Shown: positions 1-9,619, counted from the stretch's first letter. The stretch is 64,000 nucleotides of DNA from Paenibacillus_D sp047238105 (GCF_047238105.1 NZ_JBDFMD010000001.1:5456001-5520000), one strand, 5' to 3'. Notes: generated by a model not told the origin, from the letters alone. Numbers and translations: made by a program.

Positions 1-22
1 TGCCTGCGGGAGAGGAGCGCCT

Positions 23-1417
23 ATGTCAAAACGACCGAATATCATCTGCATTGTCGCCGACGACCATCGCTACTCCGCTATCGGCGCGGCAGGACTGGAG
101 GCGGTGCATACTCCAGTACTCGACGAGCTGGCGCGGCAAGGCGCCAGCTTCCGCCAGTCTCATATGCTGGGCGGTGTGCTGCAGGCTGTCTGCGCGCCGG
201 CGCGGGCAGCGCTTCATGCCGGCATGAGCCCGTTCCGGGCGGCGGTCAGCACGGAGGATGTGGACTCCAAGGGGGCCATGACGATCCGGGAAGAGCGGCC
301 GTTGCTGGCCGAGACGCTGCGAGGCGCCGGTTACCGGACCTATGCGATCGGCAAATGGCATAATGACAAGGCGAGCTTTCAGCGCAGCTTCGGCGGCGGG
401 GACCGTCTGTTCTTCCGGGGCTACAGCGATCCGTACGAGACGCCGACGCAGCCTTACGATCCGGAGGGCTTGTACCCGGAGGAGACCAAGCGCACCGAGC
501 AGGGTCACGCCTCGGAGCTGTTCGCCGATGCAGCGACCGCTTTTATCGAGGGAGCTGAGGAGCGTGAGCCGTTTTTTCTGTATATCGGCTTCACCGCTCC
601 CCATGATCCCCGCAGGGCGCCCGAGCGCTATCACCGGATGTACGATCCGGCTCAGCTCCTGCTGCCGCCCAATGTCCTGGCGCGTCATCCCTTCGACAAC
701 GGCGAGCTGGAGGTAAGGGATGAACAGCTGGCCCCCTTGCCCCGCACCGAGACGGGGACGCGCGCCGAGCTGGCCGCTTATTATGCGATGATCACGCATC
801 TGGACGCGCAGATCGGGCGTATCCTGCAGTCGCTGGAAGCGAGCGGCAAACGGGAGGATACCGTCATCATCTATACGGCAGATCACGGGATCGCCATCGG
901 CAGCCATGGTCTGATGGGCAAGCAGAATATGTACGAGCACAGTGTGCGCATCCCGCTAATCATCAGCGGTGCCGGCATCCCGAGCGGTGCGGTTATCGAG
1001 TCGCTGACCTGTACGTATGATCTGTACCCGACCGTGTGCGAGCTCGCTTCTGTGCCGGTCCCGGGGACGGCGGAAGGACACAATCTGCTGCCCCTGATAA
1101 GAGGGGAGCAGGCGGAGGTGCGTGCTGCGGTCGGATCGGCTTACCGCTATCAGCAGCGCATGATCAAGACGAGGGACTGGAAGCTGATCCGTTATTGGCG
1201 GCATCCGCAGACGGGTGCCGGCGTCAACCGGATGCAGCTGTTTCATCTGACCGAGGATCCGTGGGAGCTGAGAGATCTGTATGGCGACCCCGCTCACCGC
1301 GAGCTCGCGGATGAGCTCAGCCTGACGATGAAGCAGTGGCTCCTCGAGACGGGAGATCCGCTGGCGGCTTCCTGGGAGCAGACGCAACCAAATCTACCGA
1401 TGGAGGACTCCACATGA
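23..1417 (+). CDS. Cytoplasmic S1-family (Cys-type) sulfatase
   Basis: A 464-residue type I sulfatase, expected to hydrolyse sulfate esters on sugars. The formylglycine signature reads C57-A-P-A-R61. The N-terminal metal-binding stretch is IVADDHR (D13, D14), and the second metal/histidine motif is YTADHGIAIGSHG. The C-terminus has the usual sulfatase ending (KTRDWKLIRY, then LYGDP). The protein starts directly with the sulfatase core and has no signal peptide, so it should act in the cytoplasm on imported oligosaccharide. The start is supported by GGGAGAGGAG about 5 nt upstream. Its stop overlaps the next start as ATGA at 1414-1417, suggesting translational coupling to the fucosidase. The promoter lies outside the window. 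The exact sulfated sugar cannot be read from sequence. Confidence 0.93.
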   Translation: MSKRPNIICIVADDHRYSAIGAAGLEAVHTPVLDELARQGASFRQSHMLGGVLQAVCAPARAALHAGMSPFRAAVSTEDVDSKGAMTIREERPLLAETLRGAGYRTYAIGKWHNDKASFQRSFGGGDRLFFRGYSDPYETPTQPYDPEGLYPEETKRTEQGHASELFADAATAFIEGAEEREPFFLYIGFTAPHDPRRAPERYHRMYDPAQLLLPPNVLARHPFDNGELEVRDEQLAPLPRTETGTRAELAAYYAMITHLDAQIGRILQSLEASGKREDTVIIYTADHGIAIGSHGLMGKQNMYEHSVRIPLIISGAGIPSGAVIESLTCTYDLYPTVCELASVPVPGTAEGHNLLPLIRGEQAEVRAAVGSAYRYQQRMIKTRDWKLIRYWRHPQTGAGVNRMQLFHLTEDPWELRDLYGDPAHRELADELSLTMKQWLLETGDPLAASWEQTQPNLPMEDST

Positions 1418-2565
1418 TAGCTGACCAACAGATGCCTTCCTACTTGAAGGGCTACGAACGATTGTACGAGAAGGATCCGCGCGAAGCGGCGCTCGCCTGG
1501 TTCCGCGATGCAAGATTCGGCATGTTTATCCACTATGGCTTGTACAGCCTGCTTGAGCGCGGCGAGTGGGTGATGTACCACGAGAAGATTCCTGTTGCCG
1601 AGTATGAGAAGCTGCAGGGGGCGTTTACTGCCGAGCAGTTCGATGCGGAGCAGCTGGTCGATCTGGCCGTCCGGGCGGGGATGTCGTATATCAATGTGAC
1701 CACCCGGCACCATGACAGCTTCTGTCTGTTCGAGACCAGGGAGACAGATTTCAACAGCAAGAAGGCGCCCGCCGGACGCGACCTGGTCAAGGAGCTTGCC
1801 CAGGCGTGCGAACGCCAGGGCATCGGCCTGTTCCTTTATTACAGCTACGGGGCGGATTGGCGTCACCCGTACTTCGCCTCCAACGACACTGGCGTCTTGT
1901 GCGCCAGACCGGAATACGAGCATGCCGAGCCCCGGTATCTGTACAGCCAGGAGAGCGATTTCAGGCGTTACGTCGATTTCATGCATGCGCAGCTGCGCGA
2001 GCTGCTGACCGGTTACGGGCCAGTAGCCGGCGTCTGGTTCGATCTGATCTCCGCCTGCTACTACAGGCCGGATCTGTTCCCCGTAAGCGAGACCTACGAG
2101 CTGATCCGCTCCCTGCAGCCCCAGTGCCTGATCTCCTTCAAGCAGGGGGTGACGGGGGAAGAAGACTTTATGTCACAGGAGATGAGCTTCGTCCCGCTGG
2201 AGGATCGGCTGCGCAAGGGCGGCGCGACAGAAGACGCCATCGCGATGTCCAACCGGGTGTGGCAAGCCCACCGAGATAAATGGAATGAGGTCTGCACGAT
2301 CCTGCAGCGCAAGGGGTGGGGCTATATCCGGGGAGCGGAGCACATCACGGCAGATGAAGCGATGGACCGGCTCGGGCATGCGGCGGCGCACCGCTGCAAT
2401 CTACTGCTCAATACCGGGTTGCTGCCGGACGGCTCGGTCCATCCGCAGGATTACCAGACCCTGCTTCAGATGGGAGAGCGGATCAGGAAGGACGGATTCA
2501 AGTCAGACGGCGCGGGGGCAAGGGGTTTGCACCAGGATGCAGACACCGGAGCCGGCGCGATCTAA
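1414..2565 (+). CDS. Alpha-L-fucosidase (GH29-type)
   Basis: A 383-residue GH29-like alpha-L-fucosidase. Family hallmarks visible are WFRDARFGMFIHYGLYS near the N-terminus, the RHHDSFCLF strand, and VWFD, whose Asp (about D210) matches the GH29 nucleophile. The C-terminal beta-sandwich found in some GH29 enzymes is absent, and the length fits a catalytic domain alone. The reading frame is open further upstream, but I chose the ATG at 1414. It has GGAGG at 1402-1406 and overlaps the sulfatase stop. There is no signal peptide, so it is expected in the cytoplasm. Pairing with a sulfatase points to sulfated fucose-containing oligosaccharides (inference). Family assignment is firmer than substrate. 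Confidence 0.88.
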   Translation: MIADQQMPSYLKGYERLYEKDPREAALAWFRDARFGMFIHYGLYSLLERGEWVMYHEKIPVAEYEKLQGAFTAEQFDAEQLVDLAVRAGMSYINVTTRHHDSFCLFETRETDFNSKKAPAGRDLVKELAQACERQGIGLFLYYSYGADWRHPYFASNDTGVLCARPEYEHAEPRYLYSQESDFRRYVDFMHAQLRELLTGYGPVAGVWFDLISACYYRPDLFPVSETYELIRSLQPQCLISFKQGVTGEEDFMSQEMSFVPLEDRLRKGGATEDAIAMSNRVWQAHRDKWNEVCTILQRKGWGYIRGAEHITADEAMDRLGHAAAHRCNLLLNTGLLPDGSVHPQDYQTLLQMGERIRKDGFKSDGAGARGLHQDADTGAGAI

Positions 2566-2589
2566 TCCACTATTCGGAGGTGTCTTTGC

Positions 2590-5500
2590 ATGGATCGTGT
2601 AGTCCAAGGTGTACCAAGGCTGGTGTTGATCGGCGCGCTCGCGATGATCATGCTTCTGCTGCTGCAGAAGCATGAGGCATCGGCAGCGCCGCCCTCGGAG
2701 GCGTATGTGCTGGTGCCGGAGCTGAGCGATGAATTTGACGGCGCGGCGCTGGATACGGACAAGTGGCTTTACCGGAAAGATACCCGTTTTTTTGGACGCA
2801 ATGTACCGGAAAATGTAAGCGTAACCACGGATCCTGACGAGCCTTCGGTCCAGGCGCTCCGGCTCGCGTTCGACAAGGCGGCCGATCCTGCTGAGAACAA
2901 CGGCGTGCCGTACACGAGCAGCGGCGTCATTACCAAATCGCTGCTTGGCTACGGCTATTACGAAATCCGGGCCAAGCTGTGGGCGGAAGGGCACGGGCTG
3001 CATCAGTCCTTCTGGAATATGGGGTTGAACTTTGCCTCTGATCATGAGCACTACCTGCCATTCATGAATATGATCAATGAGATTGATATGTTCGAGGTGG
3101 ACTCCGACAATCCGACGCGGCTGATTGCAACCTCGCACTATCACAACACGCCCAACGGCCGGCATGTAAAGCCGGAGGGCAGCGAGTCGATCGTCACGAT
3201 CGATGATCCGACGGCAGGGTACAGGGTCTACGGATTCGAATGGCTGCCGGACCGGGTCATCTGGTACGTCGACGGCGAGGTGATCAAAACCTATCCCTAC
3301 CAAGGGCCGCATGCGATGCAAAATCTGTGGCTTACCGCGCTCCAGCTGTCGCATGACGCACTGGAGGTAGATGACAGCGTGCTTCCCGGCTACATGTACG
3401 TCGACTACTTCCGTTATTACGTGAAGGAGCAGCCGGAGCTGGTCCAGGCTCATCTGAAAGCCGTCATCTATGACAATGAGGATCCGGCATACACCGAGAC
3501 AGGGCTATGGGACAGTACGAACGTGCCGTTCGGTTACCAGGACCGCTCGACGCGGCAATCCAACGAGCCCGGCGCAGAAGCGCGCTGGACGACGGCGGTG
3601 GATGCGGGCAGCTACGAGGTGTTCATCTGGAACCCCAGTTACTTCGACAGTACGGACGCGGCGGCACAGGTCACCGTGCAGCATAACGGGACAGCGTCGA
3701 CGCGGACGCTGAATCAGCAGACCGCCGGTCAGAACTGGATCTCGCTCGGCGTGTATGACTTTGCCGGGACAGCGGGCGAGTATGTCTCGATCGCCAAGGT
3801 CAGTGGCGACGCCAGTTATATCCGGGCCGACAGTGTCATGCTCATCCCCATAGCCGCCTTGGCCAGTGAACAGGATACGACAGTGTACGATGAAAGCGCG
3901 GGCAGCTGGAACACCTCGACCACAGTGCGGGGCTGGGACCAATCGACGACCCGCTACGCCACAGGCGCTGCACCGCGGGCCAGCTGGGAGCCGGTCTTGC
4001 CCGGACCGGGCGCCTATGACATCTATGCCTGGCTGCCGGTGCATGCGGGCAATGCCTCGAAGTTCAAGTATACGGTGCATGCGGATGGTCAGCCAGCCGA
4101 TCGCATCGTGTCCGGCAGGGAGGGCGAGAGCCGCTGGGTCCATCTGGGCACGCATGAGTTCAGCGGCACGCACGCCTGGATCGAGCTCTCCCGCGCCCAG
4201 CACGATGGCGCCCTCCGGACGGATGCCATCAAGCTGTACCCGTCTGAGCCCCTCGATCCGCTCCCGCCGGCTGCGCCGTCAGGCTTGAGCTACCAGGCAG
4301 GAACAGAACCGGTGACGGGCAATTACTCGGTGGAGCTGCAATGGGAGGCGCATACGGAAGCAGACGTGCAAGGCTACAACATCTACATGAACGGCTTCAG
4401 GATCAACCAGACGCTGGTTACCCGAAACCGGACTGTACTGGACCGGCTGCTGCCGCAGCATTCCTTCACCGTTGATGTCCGGGCGGTCGATCATGCCGGC
4501 AGTGAATCCGCACCGGCGGTGATCACGGTCACGACGGGCAGCGACGCGGCCCCGCCTGCGACGCCCGCGACTGCAATTACGCTCACGCAAGGCAGAAGCG
4601 GGACGCTGCTGGCGGAGATCGGCACACTCGGGGAGTATTGGCGGGTGGCCAATACGGAATACGATTTTCGCGGGTACTATTATTATGTTGACGGAGTCAG
4701 GCACAATACGCAGCCGGCAGGCAGAAGCTACGCGCTCACTGGGCTCGTCAATGGCCAGACCTACGAGATTACCGTGACAGCCGTGGATCTGGAGGGGAAC
4801 GAGTCGCCGCCTTCCGCGCCGGTGTATGCCGCGCCGCTGGAGCAGCATATCGCCGCCTATGCCACGAACATGTCCGGATATTCACGTGCAGGAAGCTGGA
4901 TCAAGTGGTGGCAGCGCGGGGAGTTCGGCCGGGTCACGGTGACGCAGCAATATGGTCCGTCCACCTATTTTGAGTGGTCTCCGGGCGAGGGGATCGAAGC
5001 CAAGACGTATGAAGTATGGGTATGGAATGCGCGGCATCTGGAAGGGACGACGGCAGCCAGATATACGATCGGCAATGGAACGGACAGCGCAACGGTCCTC
5101 AGGAGTCAATACGGCAAGACGACTGACAGCGCTTGGGAATACCTGGGGTCGCATGCCTTTTCTGGAACGGCTGCAGACTACATCCGGGTGGAGAAGGACG
5201 CGGCTGATCCCTCCCTGTCCACGTATCTGCTGGCCAATGGCGTCAAGCTGATCCCGGTCGATACACTGCTGGTCGCTGATGGTCATCCCGGCTATACGGA
5301 GACAGGGGTATGGCAGTCCAGCTCGCTGACGGGCCATGCGGGCACGGGTACGCGCTATGCGGGACCTGGGCCGGCAGGAAGCAGCGCAGTGGAGTGGAGG
5401 CCGCTGATGACAGCGACCCGGGATTACGATGTCTATCTTTATAAAGTCGTAGAAGCTGATTCGGATCCGCAGGCCAAGGTCGATATCCATTACGATGGAG

Positions 5501-6078
5501 GCACAGCTACTCAATACCTGGATCACACGTCGGGATCCTCCGGCTGGGTATATCTTGGCCGGTATCCATTCGCGGCGGGAGCGGAAGGCTATGTGAGCAG
5601 CACCTTGAACACGGATGGGAAGATTCTGCGGGCCGATGCGGTCCGGTTCGACCCTGTGGAACGCCCGATCATTATCGACAATGGCGATATCGGTTACACC
5701 GAGCAGGGTTCCTGGCAGAACAGCGGTCTGACTGGCTACAACGGCACAGGGACGCGGTACTCTTCGACAAGCCTGGCACAGCCTCATCATGCAACCTGGC
5801 AGCCGGACTTCCAGGCGGCCGGGGAGTATACCGTGTCGATCTACAAAATTGTTCATAGCGCATCTGATCCCAATGCCAGAATTGACATCGTACACAGCGG
5901 CGGGATGGAGACGGTCTATCTGGATTATACGTCCGGAAGCTCGGGCTGGGTGGAACTGGGCACCTTCGCCTTTGACGAAGGGATGGACGGCTGGGTGCGG
6001 TTATGGCATCAGACCGAATGGAAGAGCGCCCGGGCGGACGCCGTGAGATGGGTGCCCGCAGCGGCAGGCGCTTCCTGA
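2590..6078 (+). CDS. Secreted modular GH16 endo-glycosidase with golvesin-like and FnIII modules
   Basis: A 1,162-residue exoenzyme. Residues 1-33 form a signal peptide or anchor (hydrophobic run LVLIGALAMIMLLLL). Residues about 38-280 are a GH16 domain with catalytic motif E164-I-D166-M-F-E169, the beta-bulge form seen in laminarinases, agarases, porphyranases and kappa-carrageenases. Five related beta modules of the golvesin/xanthan-lyase C-terminal kind follow, recognisable by YTETG.W, W.YLG and RADAV.. patterns. Two fibronectin III domains (about 559-755) lie between modules two and three. Modules four and five are close copies of each other. There is no SLH repeat, LPXTG or lipobox, so it is probably secreted. 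The start has GGAGGTG about 8 nt upstream, and the gene follows the fucosidase after 24 nt, probably in the same operon. Substrate is not assignable beyond a GH16-type beta-galactan or glucan. Confidence 0.87.
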   Translation: MDRVVQGVPRLVLIGALAMIMLLLLQKHEASAAPPSEAYVLVPELSDEFDGAALDTDKWLYRKDTRFFGRNVPENVSVTTDPDEPSVQALRLAFDKAADPAENNGVPYTSSGVITKSLLGYGYYEIRAKLWAEGHGLHQSFWNMGLNFASDHEHYLPFMNMINEIDMFEVDSDNPTRLIATSHYHNTPNGRHVKPEGSESIVTIDDPTAGYRVYGFEWLPDRVIWYVDGEVIKTYPYQGPHAMQNLWLTALQLSHDALEVDDSVLPGYMYVDYFRYYVKEQPELVQAHLKAVIYDNEDPAYTETGLWDSTNVPFGYQDRSTRQSNEPGAEARWTTAVDAGSYEVFIWNPSYFDSTDAAAQVTVQHNGTASTRTLNQQTAGQNWISLGVYDFAGTAGEYVSIAKVSGDASYIRADSVMLIPIAALASEQDTTVYDESAGSWNTSTTVRGWDQSTTRYATGAAPRASWEPVLPGPGAYDIYAWLPVHAGNASKFKYTVHADGQPADRIVSGREGESRWVHLGTHEFSGTHAWIELSRAQHDGALRTDAIKLYPSEPLDPLPPAAPSGLSYQAGTEPVTGNYSVELQWEAHTEADVQGYNIYMNGFRINQTLVTRNRTVLDRLLPQHSFTVDVRAVDHAGSESAPAVITVTTGSDAAPPATPATAITLTQGRSGTLLAEIGTLGEYWRVANTEYDFRGYYYYVDGVRHNTQPAGRSYALTGLVNGQTYEITVTAVDLEGNESPPSAPVYAAPLEQHIAAYATNMSGYSRAGSWIKWWQRGEFGRVTVTQQYGPSTYFEWSPGEGIEAKTYEVWVWNARHLEGTTAARYTIGNGTDSATVLRSQYGKTTDSAWEYLGSHAFSGTAADYIRVEKDAADPSLSTYLLANGVKLIPVDTLLVADGHPGYTETGVWQSSSLTGHAGTGTRYAGPGPAGSSAVEWRPLMTATRDYDVYLYKVVEADSDPQAKVDIHYDGGTATQYLDHTSGSSGWVYLGRYPFAAGAEGYVSSTLNTDGKILRADAVRFDPVERPIIIDNGDIGYTEQGSWQNSGLTGYNGTGTRYSSTSLAQPHHATWQPDFQAAGEYTVSIYKIVHSASDPNARIDIVHSGGMETVYLDYTSGSSGWVELGTFAFDEGMDGWVRLWHQTEWKSARADAVRWVPAAAGAS

Positions 6079-6135
6079 ACCTGAGTGCGAGTTCAAAAAT
6101 TCCACGATTCAGCTGTAAAAGATAGGAAGGCGCAG

Positions 6136-6187
6136 CAGCCCTTCTCCTCAAGACCGGACAAGTACCGGAGCTTGAAGGGAAGGGCTG
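6136..6187. terminator. Bidirectional hairpin between convergent genes
   Basis: The arms at 6136-6152 and 6171-6187 pair over 17 positions with one mismatch and one wobble, and CCGG/CCGG inside the loop can extend the stem. It lies between the GH16 stop (6078) and the kinase stop on the other strand (6197-6199). It is placed to terminate both, more convincingly the kinase, whose stop is 10 nt away and which has a weak T-rich stretch (TATCTTTTAC) beyond the stem. No strong U-tract follows on the plus strand. Confidence 0.6.
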
Positions 6188-6196
6188 TCCTGCGTG

Positions 6197-8014
6197 CTAC
6201 TGGATCGTGCCTTCCGGTAGTCGCAACGGGATGCGGATCCGGACGGTCGTCCCTTGATGCGGCCTGGAGCTCAAGGTCAACTCGAACTGCTCGCCATAGA
6301 CCAGGAGCAGCCGGCGATAGACATTGCGGATGCCGGTATGCCGCTCGAAGAAGGCGGGGTCTGCGGCGCCGCCAGGCCGGAGCGCGCGGAGCCGCTGCAG
6401 CGTCTCCGCGCTCATCCCCTGGCCGTTGTCCCGGATCTCGATGAGGACCCCGTCCTCCGCTTGCTGGACGAGAACGGTAATCCGGAAGTTGGCGTTGCCC
6501 GGCAACCAACCGTACTTCAAGGCATTCTCGACGAAGGGCTGTATGCTCAGCTTCATCACCGGCATCTGCGCCAGCTCCGGTGCCATGAGGAGCTCGGCCT
6601 GCACGGCCTGATCCGTCCGGTAACGGTGGATCTCGAGCAGATCCCGGATATGGTCCATTTCTTCAGACAAAGGCGCCCAGCCGCCGTCATTGCGGACGTT
6701 GTAGCGCATCATGCGGGAGACGCTCTGGATGATCTCCTCGACAGCCAGGCTGTCCGCCGTTTCAACGTAAGATTCGATCGTCTGCAGCGTGTTGAAGAAG
6801 AAGTGCGGGTTGATCTGCGCCTGCAGCTGCAGCAGCTCCTTTTCTTTTTCGTTCAGCTTGCTCTGATACACCTCCTGCTCCATCCGCCTCAAGTCGTTCA
6901 GCATGTTGTTATAGGTCTCGATGAGGAAGCCGAACTCGTCTTTGGGATAGTCCGTAATCGGCACATAACTCCCTCTGCTCAAGCTGCGCATGCCCCGCTT
7001 CAGACGATGAAGCGGACGGAGCACGCGGTCCATGATCGGGAAGGCAATCAGCCCTGCGATGAGGAGGCCTGCCAAAGCGACAAACCAGGTCAGCCGCTGG
7101 GTCTGATGGGAAGCCCGCATCAGCTCTTCAAGCGGCGTGATGCCGATCAGGCGCCAGTTGCTGAAGCGCACGGGCTCGTAGACGGCCTGATAGCTGATAC
7201 CTTCCGCCTGCAATTGGAAGGAGCCGCTTGGCGTATCGATCCCGGGCAGCAGGGGGAGCAGAGCCGGCTCCAGACTGTCGCTCCAGGCGCCGGGCGTCAG
7301 CAGCTTGCGCGTGTGGGCGTCGTAGATGACATTCCTGCTGGAAGGGGCGAGCTCCACCGATTGAACCGCATCATAGAGTGAATCGGCAGCCAGCTCGATC
7401 ACGATCCACGCAGAGATCTGATTGGTGCTGAACTGATAGACCGGTCTGACGAGCGAATAGACCTCTCTGGTCCGCAGGAGCGTATAGGCTTGCTCATGGG
7501 GCGGCAGCAGGACGGTCCGGTTGATCTCGTGGATCGATTGATAGACGGGATCCTCGGCGAAGGGATAGTCGATCTGCAGGGAAATATTGTGGAGCGATTC
7601 AAAGTAGACTTTATCTTTCTTATCCAGGTACAGGAAGCCGACGGCATCGGCATTCGACCGCAGAAAGGAATCGACAAGCGGCCGGAAGCTGATCTGCGCA
7701 GCAGCCTGCGAGCGGATATCGGTCTTGGGCACGGCAAGGTACTTTTGAAATTCGGGATCAAGCACGATGCCATTCAACTGCTGCTCCATGCTCAGCAACT
7801 GCTTGTCCAGTTCATTGGCTACGTATCGCATCATCTGGGAAGACTGGTCAATGGAATGGACGGCCCCCGCCCGCAGCATATAATATTGCGCAATCGAGCT
7901 GACCAGCAGGGTGGGGATGAGCATCGCCGTCAGCAGCAGCAGGAACAGTCTGACCCGGATCGTAGGGACAGGCAGACCTGTAATCCAGCGTGTCTTGTTG
8001 AGCTTGCCTTGCAT
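6197..8014 (-). CDS. YesM-type sensor histidine kinase (TCS-0)
   Basis: A 605-residue membrane sensor kinase. An N-terminal TM helix (VRLFLLLLTAMLIPTLLVS) is followed by a large extracellular dCache-like sensor domain and a second TM near residue 300 (LTWFVALAGLLIAGLIAFPIM). Then come a HAMP linker, the His_kinase box QINPHFFFNTL with the phospho-acceptor His, and an HATPase_c domain (FVENALKYG, DNGQGM, GIRNVYRRL). Members of this family phosphorylate AraC-type response regulators that control sugar uptake. It is transcribed divergently from such a regulator (start 8129), so the two form a pair. The start is supported by GGAAGGGG upstream on the minus strand. The presumed ligand is an oligosaccharide from the locus substrate. 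Confidence 0.92.
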   Translation of the reverse strand: MQGKLNKTRWITGLPVPTIRVRLFLLLLTAMLIPTLLVSSIAQYYMLRAGAVHSIDQSSQMMRYVANELDKQLLSMEQQLNGIVLDPEFQKYLAVPKTDIRSQAAAQISFRPLVDSFLRSNADAVGFLYLDKKDKVYFESLHNISLQIDYPFAEDPVYQSIHEINRTVLLPPHEQAYTLLRTREVYSLVRPVYQFSTNQISAWIVIELAADSLYDAVQSVELAPSSRNVIYDAHTRKLLTPGAWSDSLEPALLPLLPGIDTPSGSFQLQAEGISYQAVYEPVRFSNWRLIGITPLEELMRASHQTQRLTWFVALAGLLIAGLIAFPIMDRVLRPLHRLKRGMRSLSRGSYVPITDYPKDEFGFLIETYNNMLNDLRRMEQEVYQSKLNEKEKELLQLQAQINPHFFFNTLQTIESYVETADSLAVEEIIQSVSRMMRYNVRNDGGWAPLSEEMDHIRDLLEIHRYRTDQAVQAELLMAPELAQMPVMKLSIQPFVENALKYGWLPGNANFRITVLVQQAEDGVLIEIRDNGQGMSAETLQRLRALRPGGAADPAFFERHTGIRNVYRRLLLVYGEQFELTLSSRPHQGTTVRIRIPLRLPEGTIQ

Positions 8015-8042
8015 TGACGAGGACCCCTTCCTGTGAGAAGAT

Positions 8043-8070
8043 TTGACCAGATTAACCCCTACAGAATAAC
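8043..8070 (+). promoter_or_regulatory. Possible promoter for the response regulator
   Basis: The 114-bp spacer between the divergent kinase and regulator contains TTGACC (8043-8048) and AATAAC (8065-8070) 16 bp apart. This is a plausible but imperfect sigma-A promoter toward the regulator. A short inverted repeat CAAGC...GCTTG follows before the regulator ribosome binding site. Low confidence. Confidence 0.3.
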
Positions 8071-8128
8071 CTCATTTCTTATAAATGACAAGGCAAGCCC
8101 AATGCTTGGGGAAACCGGAGGGAATCGG

Positions 8129-9520
8129 ATGAAAATTTGCATCGCGGAGGACGAGCTGAAGGTAAGGGAGACCATCGTACGCAAGCTTGAGCGCGTTTCA
8201 CTGTGCCCTGAGGTATTCGATGTCGGATATGGGCGCGAAGCGCTGGATAAAATCATCAGGATCCAGCCGCAGCTGGTCATCACGGATATCCAGATGCCGG
8301 AGCTGGACGGGCTGGAGGTTCTGCAGCAGGTTAAAGAGCGTCTCCATGACACGCAAGTGGTCTTGCTGACGGGCTACAGCGATTTTGAATATGCGAGGAA
8401 AGCCGTGAAATACGGGGCATTCGATTACCTGCTCAAGCCGGTGGCCAGCAGACAGCTGGAGGAGATGCTGCTGCGCATAAGAGGGCACTTCGCCGGGGAG
8501 CTGCAGACGCAGCTGCAGCCCGTCCTGAGCCAGCTAGCAGCCGAGGGAGCGGCGATCGAGGAGCTCCGGCCCTTGCGACCCGAGCGATGGTTTGACAAGA
8601 CAGCGCCCAAGAAGCTGGAGCTTGGCGCCTCGGCTGCTCAAGACTTGCAAGACACAGAGGAGGACAAGGGGGCGGCGGTTATCTTTTCATTTGCGATGGC
8701 TGGCGGATACAGCGGGCGCGTAAGTATCGCCAAACATGCAGAAGACCACACCTTTGTGAAGAGCGATGAGTTCGTCTTACAGCTGGCCGAAGCCAGGCAA
8801 CGGCTGGAAACCGAACGGTTCATGGGCCGGCCGGCGGAGCGCAGTGCCAGTACGGACAATTATGCCATCCGCGAATGCAAGACCTGCCGCGACCGGGTGA
8901 TGGATGCCGCCAGAGACCGGGATGACCGCTTGACGGAGCAGTGGCTGCAGCGCTGGTTTGAGGCAGCGGCCTCGCTGCGACTGCCAGCTCTTCATGTAGA
9001 GTCCGCCTATCTGATGGCGATGCTGGATGAAGGTCTGATCTCGGGCTCCAGGCCGCGGGTTATCGAGAAGGAGAAGGCGGACTACTGGCTGGAGTGGGTG
9101 CGGCAGTGGCCGAGCTGGCAGGAGCTTAGCGGACGTATCGCGCATGTGGTGCTGGGAGGCATCCGGGCGCTGGAGGAAGCCAGGCTTGCCCAGGAGCAGC
9201 CCGGCAAAACGGTCGTTCAGCAGGCCGAACAGCTGCTTGTCCGCCACCACGGGGTGATCAGCCTGGAAGCGGCGGCGGCCAAGCTGCAAGTGCACCCGGT
9301 TGCACTGAGCCGGATGTTCAAGCAGGAGACCGGCACGGCATTTGTCCATCAGGCGACAAGCCTCAGGATGAAGCAAGCAGCCCGGCTGCTCCTGACAACG
9401 GACAAGCTGGTGGGGGAGATCGCTGGCGAGTCGGGGTATCAGGACAGCAAGTACTTCAGTCAGCTGTTTCGCAAGGCTTATGGCTGTACGCCGGGAGAAT
9501 ACCGCAGACAAAACCATTAA
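8129..9520 (+). CDS. AraC-type two-component response regulator (TCS-0, YesN-like)
   Basis: A 463-residue response regulator. The N-terminal receiver domain starts MKICIAEDE, carries the phospho-acceptor Asp in LVITDIQMPELDG, and ends near FDYLLKPV. A middle region of unknown fold follows. The C-terminal double helix-turn-helix AraC domain contains LSRMFKQETGTAF and YQDSKYFSQLFRKAYGCTPGEYRR. The frame is open upstream to 8033, but the ATG at 8129 is preceded by CCGGAGGG and begins exactly at the receiver fold, so I chose it. It pairs with the divergent kinase. The likely target is the binding-protein/permease operon immediately downstream. Its recognition helices differ clearly from those of the two other YesN-like regulators in this window. 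Confidence 0.91.
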   Translation: MKICIAEDELKVRETIVRKLERVSLCPEVFDVGYGREALDKIIRIQPQLVITDIQMPELDGLEVLQQVKERLHDTQVVLLTGYSDFEYARKAVKYGAFDYLLKPVASRQLEEMLLRIRGHFAGELQTQLQPVLSQLAAEGAAIEELRPLRPERWFDKTAPKKLELGASAAQDLQDTEEDKGAAVIFSFAMAGGYSGRVSIAKHAEDHTFVKSDEFVLQLAEARQRLETERFMGRPAERSASTDNYAIRECKTCRDRVMDAARDRDDRLTEQWLQRWFEAAASLRLPALHVESAYLMAMLDEGLISGSRPRVIEKEKADYWLEWVRQWPSWQELSGRIAHVVLGGIRALEEARLAQEQPGKTVVQQAEQLLVRHHGVISLEAAAAKLQVHPVALSRMFKQETGTAFVHQATSLRMKQAARLLLTTDKLVGEIAGESGYQDSKYFSQLFRKAYGCTPGEYRRQNH

Positions 9521-9574
9521 TTTTTTCTGACCTGCGGTTTATTTATTCCCCTAATCGGATACAAGCACACTTGC

Positions 9575-9598
9575 TATACTTGCCATGTGACAAGTATA
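9575..9598 (+). promoter_or_regulatory. Inverted repeat overlapping a -10 box upstream of the transporter operon
   Basis: TATACTTG (9575-9582) and CAAGTATA (9591-9598) form a perfect 8-bp inverted repeat with an 8-bp spacer. It ends 22 nt before the binding-protein start codon. TATACT inside the left arm could be a -10 hexamer. No run of T follows, so an operator or a 5' mRNA hairpin is more likely than a terminator. Confidence 0.5.
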
Positions 9599-9619
9599 GA
9601 TCAAGGGGAGGATTCACCA

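Noticed and set aside
9575..9598. Inverted repeat as terminator of the TCS-0 regulator gene
   Set aside because: No T-run follows on either side and it overlaps a -10-like hexamer; operator or leader hairpin is more likely.
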